Positions 8,225 to 19,352 of a DNA stretch of 64,000 nucleotides are shown piece by piece. Position 1 is the stretch's first letter. Each line of letters begins with the position of its first letter. The notes below the pieces were generated by a model. It was not told where the DNA came from and did no database searches. It saw nothing but the letters and a program-made list of their open reading frames with translations. Position numbers and translations under genes: made by a program. Source of the DNA: Hymenobacter latericoloratus (GTDB lineage: Bacteria; Bacteroidota; Bacteroidia; Cytophagales; Hymenobacteraceae); the NCBI RefSeq assembly GCF_014199535.1, contig NZ_JACHNV010000001.1, positions 186,001 to 250,000 of the forward strand. The letters are read 5' to 3'.

Positions 8225-9784
8225 TTAAGACTTTTTGCCCTCCACCGCTGCCTGTTTCAACAGCCAGCCGCGTGGGCCGCGGGCCCGGGTGCGCTGCAGA
8301 AATACTTCCAGCCCGCGCCTCATGGCCTCCGCCATGCGCTGCTGAAACTGCGGGTTCGTCAGGCGCTTCTCATCCCCGGGGTTCGATACAAAAGCCGTTT
8401 CTACCAGGGCGTTGGGGTACTCAGTGGGCCCGTTCAGCCCGAAGTTGAAGCTCCCTACGTTGCCGAAGCCCGCCAACCCGGTGCCGCGCATCTGCTCGTA
8501 CAAAGCCACCGACAGCGGCCGGAACGCCACGTAGCGGTAGTAAGTGCTGGTGCCGTGGGCCGTGGCACTACCCGAGGAATTGACATGAATGCTGACGAGC
8601 AAATCGGGGTTGAGGCGGCGCAGCAGCAGCACCCGGTCGCCGTTGTCCACGGTGGCGTCGGTTTCGCGGGTCATGAGCACGCGGGCCCCGGCCTGCTCCA
8701 GCTCCTGGCGTAATTTTAAGGCAATGGCCAGGGTGAGGTCTTTCTCGCGGGCTCCGCTGGCGCCGGTAGCGCCCACGTTGGTGCCGCCGTGGCCGGCATC
8801 AATAGCCACCCGCAGGCCCTGCAGGCGCAGCTTCCGGGGCGGCCGCTTCACCCGGACTTCCAGCGTGTTGCCCCGGTAGCCGACGTGGTAGCCCCAGCTT
8901 TGGCGGTGGCGCAGGGGTAGCACCAGCCGGAACACATCGGGCTGCACCTGCTCGTAGGTCACGTCGCCCAGCTCTCGCAGACCGTCGCGCTGGGTTATCC
9001 AGTTGGTGTTGGAGGTCGCCCCGAAAATGTCCACCACCAGGCGGCTGGGCTCCGTGAGCAGCTGGGAGCGGTAGGGCAGGCGCTGGCTGAGCGCTACCCG
9101 CACGTAATCGTACACGGAGTCGCCCTGCACGCTCCAGGAGCCGGTAAGCGAACCGGGCACGAAGCCGCCCGGCGGCAGCAGGCGCACTACTTCCTGGGGC
9201 ACCCAGGCCGTGTAGGTTTCGCTGAGCTGCACCCGGTACTGGCTGCCTACCCGCCCCGTCAGGTGCAGCACCACCGCCGAGTCGAGGTAACCGAGCTTGG
9301 CCCCGCCCAATCGGTCTTCGCCGAGGCCGTAGTTGAGGTAAGCCAGCGGGCCTTTGGTGAGGGCCAGCTGCGGCTCATTCGGATTCAGAAACCGAACCCG
9401 GTTTTTGCTGAAAGCCGTGACTACGAGGCTATCGGGCGTCAGGAGCTGAAACGAAATGCGCCGGTTCTGCAGCGTATCGCCGGGCCGCACTACGTAGGTG
9501 CCCTGGTACACCCCGCGCTTGCCCTGGGCCTGGGCGGGCGGCAGTTCCGTGAGGGGCTGCCCATTCAGAAAGCTGGCCCGCAAACCCGGCGTGCCCGTCA
9601 GGCGCACCTGCAGCCGGTCGCCGGGCCAGAGCCACTGGTCGGCGGCGGGCACGGTTTCGGCATGGCTGATGGCGGGTGGGGTAGGGGCCGGCGGGCGACG
9701 CTGCTGGGCCAGGGCAGCAGGAGCAAAGGCCAGCAAAGCGCCTAGCCCAAACAGGCAGGCAAAAGAAGTTCGGATGATCTGCAT
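8225..9784 (-). CDS. N-acetylmuramoyl-L-alanine amidase (Amidase_3)
   Basis: A 519-residue secreted cell-wall hydrolase. Starting at ATG 9784 gives the signal peptide MQIIRTSFACLFGLGALLAF...ALAQ. The middle 300 residues contain SH3-like and AMIN-like beta-rich regions (for example SRLVVDIFGATSNTNW). The C-terminal third is the zinc amidase: DAGHGG (zinc His), AREKDLTL (zinc Glu), SIHVNSS (zinc His) and LVETAFVSN (catalytic Glu). It should cleave the amide between MurNAc and L-Ala in the periplasm, during cell separation or turnover. It ends in a Lys-rich tail (EGKKS). No partner gene is adjacent. Confidence 0.92.
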   Translation of the reverse strand: MQIIRTSFACLFGLGALLAFAPAALAQQRRPPAPTPPAISHAETVPAADQWLWPGDRLQVRLTGTPGLRASFLNGQPLTELPPAQAQGKRGVYQGTYVVRPGDTLQNRRISFQLLTPDSLVVTAFSKNRVRFLNPNEPQLALTKGPLAYLNYGLGEDRLGGAKLGYLDSAVVLHLTGRVGSQYRVQLSETYTAWVPQEVVRLLPPGGFVPGSLTGSWSVQGDSVYDYVRVALSQRLPYRSQLLTEPSRLVVDIFGATSNTNWITQRDGLRELGDVTYEQVQPDVFRLVLPLRHRQSWGYHVGYRGNTLEVRVKRPPRKLRLQGLRVAIDAGHGGTNVGATGASGAREKDLTLAIALKLRQELEQAGARVLMTRETDATVDNGDRVLLLRRLNPDLLVSIHVNSSGSATAHGTSTYYRYVAFRPLSVALYEQMRGTGLAGFGNVGSFNFGLNGPTEYPNALVETAFVSNPGDEKRLTNPQFQQRMAEAMRRGLEVFLQRTRARGPRGWLLKQAAVEGKKS

Positions 9785-9873
9785 ACGTCGAGAATACAGA
9801 CGCATAAGCGGCTTCGGGCGTTGCCGTGGGGGTAGGCAGGGCCCCTGGCTTCCTACCCCCTACGGCAACAAAA

Positions 9874-9895
9874 AGCCCCGCCATTGACGGGGCTC
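9874..9895 (-). terminator. Intrinsic terminator after the 9950-10480 lipoprotein gene
   Basis: AGCCCCG / CGGGGCT stem with a 7-8 nt loop, followed on the minus strand by TTTTTG. Confidence 0.75.
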
Positions 9896-9949
9896 AGACG
9901 GAAAAGAGCTACTCGCGGCAGTCCCGTCAGTGGTACTTTGGGCGCGGGC

Positions 9950-10480
9950 TTAGTCGGGCTGCTTTACGGCCTGGCCCAGGTCCTTCACGTCGCGGCCCGT
10001 TTCCAGGGCTGTAAATTCGGTTTGCAGGGCCCGGATGTGCAGCTCGTCGCGGCCTTTGATGTCGAGACGGATAGCCCGGAACCGGGCATTGAGGCGGCGA
10101 CTAATGACGGTAGCGTAGTCCCAGTCGCGCTGGGTCCACTGTTTGCGCTGGGCCCGCACCTGCTGCATAAACTGCACGAAGGCCGGCTCAATGGTCTGGG
10201 GCGTGAGCTGCTCAATATCGGCATACGTGCCCAGCAGCTCGTTGGTAAAGGCCGTTTCGGCGGCTTTATCAAGGGGCTGGCGGGTACGGGCCCGGGAAAC
10301 GGAGTCGAAGCGGGCGGCGCGGCGGCCGGCCACGCGCAGCTTGGCGGCGGCGCGGTCGGCGACGGTATCCAGCCGGCGGGCTTCCTGTTTTACCATTTCC
10401 TGCCGCTCGCGCGGGGTAGTGTCGCAGGCTGCCAGCAGCAGTCCGGCCGCCGGCAACAAAAACAAACGGAGAGATTTCAT
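9950..10480 (-). CDS. Hypothetical lipoprotein (176 aa)
   Basis: The ATG at 10480 begins MKSLRLFLLPAAGLLLAAC, a lipoprotein signal peptide with a good lipobox (LAAC). The mature part is almost entirely helical and charged, with repeated Arg/Ala/Gln patterns, so probably a helical bundle or coiled coil facing the periplasm. I know no function for it. The middle (FVQFMQQVRAQRKQWTQRDWDYA) resembles the helical DUF6565-type lipoproteins seen in Bacteroidota, but I am not sure of this match. It is transcribed after the TonB-like gene, separated by 125 bp with a hairpin. Confidence 0.7.
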   Translation of the reverse strand: MKSLRLFLLPAAGLLLAACDTTPRERQEMVKQEARRLDTVADRAAAKLRVAGRRAARFDSVSRARTRQPLDKAAETAFTNELLGTYADIEQLTPQTIEPAFVQFMQQVRAQRKQWTQRDWDYATVISRRLNARFRAIRLDIKGRDELHIRALQTEFTALETGRDVKDLGQAVKQPD

Positions 10481-10542
10481 GTCGGCAAGGTATTGATTGT
10501 GGCGTGACGAAGCGTACCCCACGCCGCCGCGCCCAACGCAGC

Positions 10543-10571
10543 GCAGCCCACCTTTGTACGAGGTGGGCTGC
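10543..10571 (-). terminator. Hairpin between TonB-like and lipoprotein genes
   Basis: GCAGCCCACCT pairs perfectly with AGGTGGGCTGC over a 7 nt loop. No clear T tract follows, so termination is uncertain. Confidence 0.45.
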
Positions 10572-10605
10572 GGTAGTTGTTCTGATTGGGGGAGGTAGGG
10601 CGGGG

Positions 10606-11172
10606 CTAGGGCCGCATCCGGAACGTAAAAGGCAGCTCATACTTGGAAACCACCGCGCGGCTGCCAATGCGGGCCGGAATCCACTGGGCCGGAATGCTGC
10701 GGGCCACGCGCAAGGCCTCTTCATCGCAGCCGGAGCCAATGCCAAGCACTACCTGGTGGTTGCTGGCCTGCCCCAGCGTATCCACCACAAACGACACCAG
10801 TACCCGGCCCTGCACGTTCTTGTTCTGGGCCGCCGCCGGATAATTGAGCTTGGAGATATACTGGGCCAGCGCGGCGTCGCCACCAATAAAAAACACCGGG
10901 TGCTTTACCCGCTGGCGCGTCCAGTCGCCGGCGGCATTCTGCACGGCGTAGGGCACATCATCAAACGGACGGTAGAAGAGAAGCTTTTTGGTGGTATGAT
11001 CGTATTTCTGGGTTACTACCTGGCTGCCGTCGCGGGTGTAGGCGTAGTATTCCCACACCCCCACTTTTTCGCCCTTTTCCAGCATGCCGCTTTCCAGGTC
11101 GTTTTTGCGCATTTTCTGAGCCTCGGCCGTAAGTGAGGCCAACAGGAATAACAAGAGTACAAGTTGTTTCAT
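10606..11172 (-). CDS. Energy transducer TonB-like periplasmic protein
   Basis: A 188-residue protein with signal peptide (MKQLVLLLFLLASLTAEAQ) from ATG 11172. The N-terminal half (MLEKGEKVGVWEYYAYTRDG) resembles MORN-like or toxin-antitoxin-like beta repeats that often precede TonB domains in Bacteroidota. The C-terminal half is a TonB_C domain: YPAAAQNKNVQGRVLVSFVVD, SGCDEEALRVARSIPAQWIPA, ending PFTFRM. There is no membrane anchor or Pro-rich spanner, so it is unlikely to act as a classical TonB; such secreted TonB_C proteins have no proven role. Gene order suggests a single transcription unit with weak linkage to the next lipoprotein. Confidence 0.82.
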   Translation of the reverse strand: MKQLVLLLFLLASLTAEAQKMRKNDLESGMLEKGEKVGVWEYYAYTRDGSQVVTQKYDHTTKKLLFYRPFDDVPYAVQNAAGDWTRQRVKHPVFFIGGDAALAQYISKLNYPAAAQNKNVQGRVLVSFVVDTLGQASNHQVVLGIGSGCDEEALRVARSIPAQWIPARIGSRAVVSKYELPFTFRMRP

Positions 11173-11459
11173 AGGAGAAACGGTGGGTGGGAGGTGGGGG
11201 TGGAGCAAGGTAGCCGGAGTTTTAGCCTCAACGAGGAGCCCGGGCGAGAAAATTAAATCTTTGCTTTGTTATAAAGTGAAGACGAGCCACAGCAAGTAAG
11301 CGGAAGCAAAAAGGCTCGGGAAGTACCGTAAAAGCAGTAAAAAAAGACAGTATTGCAGTTAAGGTGAGTGACCACACACGTAGTATGGTCCGGGAAATTT
11401 ACCAATTTCCTCTCAGCCTCACAAAATAGCACTTCAGAAATGCTGCCGAAGCCGTCTGT

Positions 11460-11939
11460 TTACTCGGCCAAGTCATCAAGCTGGTCGCGCAGGTCGCGCA
11501 GCTGGTGTTGCAATCCGGGCCAGGCCGGACAAATTTTTTCCAGCCGCCTCAGCACGCGCAAGGCGCCCCGGGCATCGCCGAGCATGCGGAGCATGGTAGC
11601 CTGGCCCGACAGGGCCCCAAAGTGGCGGGGCTCCAGGCGCAGGGTTTCGTGCACGTCGCGCAGGGAAGCGTTGTACTCGCCGCGCATGTAATAAGCCGTA
11701 GCGCGCTTGTTCCAGCCCTCGGCGTAGGTGGGGCTGGCCTCGGTCAGCAGCGTAAACTGCTGAATGGCCTGGCTGTAGTCGCCGGCGGCCAGGGCGCGCA
11801 TGCCCACCTCCAGGTACTTATCCAGCAGAGGGTGCCCGGCCGTCAGCCAGATCTGCCAGATGCCATCCTGCAGGGCCTCAATCTCGGCCGGAGCCGTGGC
11901 CTCCCGCAGGCGCGCAAACAGGTCGTTGAGGGTGTCCAA
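11460..11939 (-). CDS. Tetratricopeptide-repeat protein (159 aa)
   Basis: A cytoplasmic protein without signal peptide, made mainly of TPR helices. Clear units lie at about 40-73 (VGMRALAAGDYSQAIQQFTL), 74-107 (YAEGWNKRATAYYMRGEYNA) and 108-141 (HFGALSGQATMLRMLGDARG). The start at 11939 gives MDTLNDLFARLREA. TPR proteins act as protein-binding scaffolds; no partner is visible. It is the last gene downstream of metF on the minus strand, separated by the palindrome at 11943-12042, so it may be transcribed with the methionine block but need not share its role. Confidence 0.8.
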   Translation of the reverse strand: MDTLNDLFARLREATAPAEIEALQDGIWQIWLTAGHPLLDKYLEVGMRALAAGDYSQAIQQFTLLTEASPTYAEGWNKRATAYYMRGEYNASLRDVHETLRLEPRHFGALSGQATMLRMLGDARGALRVLRRLEKICPAWPGLQHQLRDLRDQLDDLAE

Positions 11940-11942
11940 GGG

Positions 11943-12042
11943 GTGAGCTGGTGAGATAGTGAAATGGTGAGTTCTACGTTCGGCCGGCGCGAATGGCGCA
12001 AGTAGAACATAAAACTCACCATTTTACTATCTCACCAGTTCA
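11943..12042. repeat. Inverted GGTGAGATAG repeat pair between metF and the TPR gene
   Basis: The left arm (11943-11981) reads GGTGAGATAGTGAAATGG followed by TGAGTTCTAC. The right arm (about 12003-12042) is nearly its reverse complement (GTAGAACA then CTCACCATTTTACTATC). About 21 bp separate them. It belongs to the family found at several stop codons in this window. Confidence 0.8.
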
Positions 12043-12044
12043 TC

Positions 12045-13001
12045 TTAAAACAGGGCCGCCGCTACCCGCCGGATGCTCTCCGACTTGCCCATGCTGTAGT
12101 AGTGCAGCACCGGCACGCCGTGGGCCATCAGCTCTTTGCTCTGGTTGATACACCACTCAATCCCAATTTCGCGGGCCGCTGCATTATCGGGGGCCAGGTG
12201 CACGGCATCGGCCAGCTCCTCCGGAATGTTGAGGTAGAAGGCCCGGGGTAGCATGGTGAGCTGGCTCTTGGTAGTCAGGGGCTTCAGGCCGGGGATGATG
12301 GGCACGGTAATACCGGCCTCCCGGCAGCGCTTCTCGAAGTTAAAGAACTGCTCGTTGTCGAAAAACATCTGGGTCACAATGTAGTCGGCGCCGCGGTCCA
12401 CTTTGTGCTTGAGGTAGCGCAAGTCGGCCCCGTAGTTCGGCGACTCAAAGTGCTTTTCGGGGTAGCCGGCCGTGCCAATGCAGAAGTCGGTAGCCCAGGT
12501 ATCGTCCTGCTCCTCATCCAGGTACTCGCCCTTGTTGAGGTTAGCTACCTGCCCAATCAGGTCGGCGGCGTAGGCGTGCCCGTCGGGGTCGGGCTTGAAG
12601 TGGCCTTCACTTTTAATTGGGTCACCGCGCAGGGCCAGCACGTTATCAATGCCGAGAAAGTGCAGGTCGATGAGGGCGTTTTCGGTTTCTTCCTTGGAAA
12701 AGCCTCCACAAATCAGGTGGGGCACCGTGTCCACGTCGAAGCGGTTTTTGATGGCCGCGCAAATGCCCACCGTGCCGGGGCGCTTGCGCACGGTTTTCTT
12801 TTCCAGAAACCCGTTGGGGTGCTGGCGGTACACGTATTCCTCGCGGTGGTAGGTTACGTCAATAAACGGCGGCTTGAACTCCATCAGAGGCTCAATGTTC
12901 GAGAACAAGTTCTGAATGTTCTCGCCCTTTTTGGGGGGTAGCACCTCGAAGGAAAACAGCGTCTTGCCGTTGGCGCGGGTCAGGTGTTCGGTTACTTTCA
13001 T
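12045..13001 (-). CDS. metF: Methylenetetrahydrofolate reductase
   Basis: A 318-residue flavoprotein that reduces 5,10-methylene- to 5-methyl-tetrahydrofolate, the methyl donor for MetH. Start at ATG 13001 (MKVTEHLTRANGKTLFSFEV); the longer upstream frame enters a repeat. Family motifs: FSFEVLPPKKGE at the N terminus, the active Glu in FSFE, DVTYHREE, LALRGDP, IVTQMFFDNE, and IPGLKPLTTKSQ. The length is normal for bacterial MetF. It lies in the same direction as metH, which supplies the next reaction, but a DUF559 gene bounded by palindromes separates them. The palindrome at 13043-13086 lies just before its start. Confidence 0.96.
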   Translation of the reverse strand: MKVTEHLTRANGKTLFSFEVLPPKKGENIQNLFSNIEPLMEFKPPFIDVTYHREEYVYRQHPNGFLEKKTVRKRPGTVGICAAIKNRFDVDTVPHLICGGFSKEETENALIDLHFLGIDNVLALRGDPIKSEGHFKPDPDGHAYAADLIGQVANLNKGEYLDEEQDDTWATDFCIGTAGYPEKHFESPNYGADLRYLKHKVDRGADYIVTQMFFDNEQFFNFEKRCREAGITVPIIPGLKPLTTKSQLTMLPRAFYLNIPEELADAVHLAPDNAAAREIGIEWCINQSKELMAHGVPVLHYYSMGKSESIRRVAAALF

Positions 13002-13042
13002 ATGGCAGGCCAACCAGTGGTTGGCGGGTCGTTCTGGTGGGT

Positions 13043-13086
13043 GCCTCACCCCCCGGCCCCCTCTCCGAAAAAGGAGAGGGGGAGCC
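13043..13086. repeat. GCCTCACCCCC/GGAGAGGGG palindromic repeat, copy 1
   Basis: GCCTCACCCCCCGGCCCC then CTCTCC, a short AAAAA loop, and GGAGAGGGGGAGCC. Located between DUF559 and metF. Confidence 0.85.
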
Positions 13087-13118
13087 TGATGGCTTTTAGG
13101 TGATGGACTTTGGTTTAG

Positions 13119-13577
13119 TTATAGAGCAGATTTGATGGTGGCTAAAACCTGATCTAGTTCGTGCAGCACTTGGCCGTTGGAGAAGCGCACAATGCGGTAG
13201 CCGAGTTCTCGTAACAGGGCGGAGCGGCCGGTATCATAGTCCGCTTGACCGTTTTCAAGGTGAACGTCTCCATCAACTTCAATTATTAGGTGGTAGTCAG
13301 TGCTGATGAAATCAACGATGTAGTTATCAACAGCATGCTGGCGCCGAAACTTTACACCGGCTAGCTGACGGTTACGCACGGCTTGCCAGAGCTTATGCTC
13401 CGCCTCAGTAGGGTTCCGGCGCATTTCGGTGCTGAAACATTTCAGGTGGCTGTGCCATTTTGATTTGTCAGCAGTCAGGCGGGCGTTAGTTGCCTCACCC
13501 CCTAGCCTCCTCTCCGGAGGAGAGGGGAAACTAGTATTCAACTCTAGGTTTTGATTGAAATCAGTTTCCTGACTCAT
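13119..13577 (-). CDS. DUF559-family (Vsr/EDxHD-like) endonuclease-domain protein
   Basis: A 152-residue protein. Residues 44-150 carry the DUF559 pattern: FSTEMRRNPTEAEHKLW, VRNRQLAGVKFRRQHAV, YIVDFI, LIIEVDGDVH, and RELGYRIVRFSN. The Asp/Glu of YIVDF and IIEVDG form the PD-(D/E)XK-like site of the Vsr-related fold. The biological role of DUF559 proteins is not established. The first 40 residues are encoded partly by a palindromic repeat (SPPERRLGGEA), so the true start may be internal; Met51 (MRRNPTEAEH) is an alternative. The gene interrupts metH and metF and is bracketed by copies of the same repeat. Confidence 0.82.
   Translation of the reverse strand: MSQETDFNQNLELNTSFPSPPERRLGGEATNARLTADKSKWHSHLKCFSTEMRRNPTEAEHKLWQAVRNRQLAGVKFRRQHAVDNYIVDFISTDYHLIIEVDGDVHLENGQADYDTGRSALLRELGYRIVRFSNGQVLHELDQVLATIKSAL
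13492..13534. repeat. Palindromic repeat copy 2, inside the 5' end of the DUF559 gene
   Basis: GCCTCACCCCCTAGCCTCC then TCTCCGGAGGAGAGGGG and AAACTAG. Encodes SPPERRLGGEA in frame. It is the inverted partner of copy 3, 75 bp away. Confidence 0.85.
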
Positions 13578-13609
13578 ACAGGCGGCTCTCTAGAATTAGA
13601 AGCTAAAAG

Positions 13610-13651
13610 CTAGTTTCCCCTCTCCCTCGGAGAGGGGCTAGGGGGTGAGGC
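13610..13651. repeat. Palindromic repeat copy 3, abutting the metH stop codon
   Basis: CTAGTTTCCCCTCTCC, CTCGGAGAGGGGCTAG, GGGGTGAGGC. It ends 3 bp from the metH stop codon and is inverted relative to copy 2. Confidence 0.85.
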
Positions 13652-13654
13652 CCC

Positions 13655-17467
<3,813 letters not shown>

Positions 17468-17540
17468 ATCGGCTCTTCAAGTAATTCGGCAGCGAAAAAG
17501 TGCCTATCCAGAAAGAGCCGCGTGGGGCGCGAGTCCTGTA

Positions 17541-17649
17541 CTTATCTTCTTCCAGCCCGGAGCACGGGTTGAAATGGGAGTTAGCACCTTGTTTTAAGTC
17601 AGGTTGCTAAGACGTCGTCGGGCCCAATCCCTCGGTCTTTCTGGATAAG
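17541..17649 (-). promoter_or_regulatory. SAM-I (S-box) riboswitch of metH
   Basis: On the minus strand the element starts CTTATCCAGAAAGACCGAGG, continues with GGATTGGGCCCGACGACG and the invariant GCAACC, and closes with GATAAG, which pairs with the initial CTTATC. These are the S-box landmarks (P1, kink-turn region, GCAACC). S-boxes repress methionine genes when SAM is abundant. The expression platform should lie in the 73 nt to the metH start, where GGCTCTT and AAGAGCC can pair just before the ATG; this part is inference. Confidence 0.92.
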
Positions 17650-17657
17650 TAACTCTG

Positions 17658-17665
17658 CGAAGATA
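17658..17665 (-). promoter_or_regulatory. Likely -7 box of the riboswitch/metH transcript
   Basis: Minus strand TATCTTCG, one mismatch from TAnnTTTG, 8 bp before the riboswitch 5' end, which is the expected distance for a transcription start. Confidence 0.5.
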
Positions 17666-17927
17666 CGGCAGGAATCTTCGAAATTCAATTCCGGCGGTAA
17701 GCGGTGGGGTTTAGGCAAACCAGAGGGGTAGGAAAAGGGCCGTGCCCGGCGGAGCAAATCAGCAAGCCAGTGATGCTAAAGCCCAAGGCAAAAATGGGTG
17801 GCATGCGCTTGCCAGATCATGCACCGGCAGCCAAAAATAAATGTAACCACGGCGGAAACATATAGGTGGGTTCCCGAGTTGCTACGCGCTGAATCTGCAC
17901 GCAGCGGATTCTCTATAGAATTCAACC

Positions 17928-19061
17928 ATGAGCCAAACCACCAATCTGTTTACGTCTGTGCAAGTGGGCGCCCTCACGCTGCCCAACCGCTTCGCCATGG
18001 CCCCCATGACGCGCAGCCGCGCCACCAACGAGGCCACCGCCCCCACCGACTCAGTAGTGAAATACTACGTGCAGCGCGCCACGGCCGGCCTAATTATCTC
18101 CGAAGGCTCGCAGGTGTCGCCCCAGGGCGTGGGCTACATCAACACGCCCGGCATCTACTCCGAAGAGCAGGTAGCTGGCTGGAAAAAAGTAACGGATGCC
18201 GTGCACGCGGCCGGTGGCCGCATTTTTATTCAGCTCTGGCACGTAGGGCGCGTGTCGCACCCCTTCTTCCACAACGGCGAGCTGCCCGTAGGTCCCTCGG
18301 CCATCAAGCCCGAAGGAGCGAAGGCCTTTACCGGCCAGGGCTTTGAAGATGTGCCCACGCCGCGCGCCCTGGAGTTAAGCGAAATTCCGGGGGTAGTAGA
18401 CCAGTTCCGCCAGGCCGCCCGCAACGCCAAGCGGGCCGGCTTCGATGGGGCCGAAATCCACGGGGCCAACGGTTACCTGCTCGATCAGTTCATGCAGGAC
18501 GGCTCGAACCAGCGCACCGACGAGTACGGCGGCAGCCTAGAAAACCGCAGCCGCTTTGTGCTGGAAGTAGTGCAGGCCGTGGTGGATGAGCTGGGCGCCG
18601 ACCGCGTGGGCATCCGCCTCTCGCCCCAGGGCAGCGCCAGCATCAAGGATTCGGACCCGGTGAAAACGTTTAGCTACGTAACGGAGCAGCTCAACCAGTT
18701 CAACCTGGCCTACCTGCACGTCATTGAAGCCCTGCCCGGCCACCCTATGGCCCAGCCCCAGGCTCCGGCCGTAGCGGCGCACCTGCGCAACATCTTCAAC
18801 GGCACCTTCATCCTGAACGGCGGCTACACCCAGGAAACGGCCGAAGCCGCCCTGGCCAACAACGAGGCCGACGTTATTGCTTTCGGGGTGCCCTTCATCG
18901 CCAACCCCGACTTGGTTGAGCGCTTCCGCGTGGGCGCCGCCCTCAACACCCCGGACCCCAGCACCTTCTACGTGCCCGGCGACAAAGGCTACATCGACTA
19001 CCCCTCCCTGCAGGAGCAAGGCGTGGACGTGAAAGAGCCCGTTGATTATCAGAACAACTAA
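17928..19061 (+). CDS. Old yellow enzyme family alkene reductase (NemA-like)
   Basis: A 377-residue FMN-dependent ene-reductase of the OYE class, reducing activated C=C bonds or nitro esters with NAD(P)H in the cytoplasm. Family features: LPNRFAMAPMTRSRA near the N terminus (FMN), QLWHVGRVSH, EIHGANGYLLDQFMQ (substrate-binding His and Asn), QRTDEYGGSLENR, GGY and the phosphate-binding AFGVPFIANPDL. The length is typical. It is monocistronic, divergent from metH, with its own terminator. Confidence 0.93.
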   Translation: MSQTTNLFTSVQVGALTLPNRFAMAPMTRSRATNEATAPTDSVVKYYVQRATAGLIISEGSQVSPQGVGYINTPGIYSEEQVAGWKKVTDAVHAAGGRIFIQLWHVGRVSHPFFHNGELPVGPSAIKPEGAKAFTGQGFEDVPTPRALELSEIPGVVDQFRQAARNAKRAGFDGAEIHGANGYLLDQFMQDGSNQRTDEYGGSLENRSRFVLEVVQAVVDELGADRVGIRLSPQGSASIKDSDPVKTFSYVTEQLNQFNLAYLHVIEALPGHPMAQPQAPAVAAHLRNIFNGTFILNGGYTQETAEAALANNEADVIAFGVPFIANPDLVERFRVGAALNTPDPSTFYVPGDKGYIDYPSLQEQGVDVKEPVDYQNN

Positions 19062-19081
19062 GCCTACCCCGGCTGGCTTAC

Positions 19082-19118
19082 AGAAACCCGCTTCGGCCCC
19101 GGCCGGAGCGGGTTTCTT
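19082..19118 (+). terminator. Terminator of the alkene reductase gene
   Basis: AGAAACCCGCT pairs with AGCGGGTTTCT across a GC-rich loop that itself can pair (CCGGCCGG); T residues follow. Confidence 0.75.
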
Positions 19119-19352
19119 GGTTATGGCTCATTTCCTGGTTTTGCTACTCGGAGGAGAAGAGTGCCAGACGGTAGAACTGTCGGCGGCTACCAGCGCAGGC
19201 GAGCATTTATTGACCGAAACCGGGCGTAAGTGCTCAGGTTAGACTGGTTTGTTGATTATTTGCTTTTCTTATATAGAGTAGGATTAATTCTTTGCAACAG
19301 AATGTGTAGGTTGAGGACCATTTCGGACTTTATACCCTACCACCTTCTGATT

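Noticed and set aside
10543..10571. Possible riboregulator hairpin before the 9950-10480 lipoprotein gene
   Set aside because: A simple perfect stem without conserved single-stranded parts; kept only as a weak terminator.
13043..13651. CRISPR array
   Set aside because: Repeats are few, inverted to one another and irregularly spaced, with no cas genes nearby.
19124..19242. 39-codon ORF between alkene reductase and M16 protease genes
   Set aside because: No signal peptide, coupling or familiar motif; it lies in the M16 promoter region.
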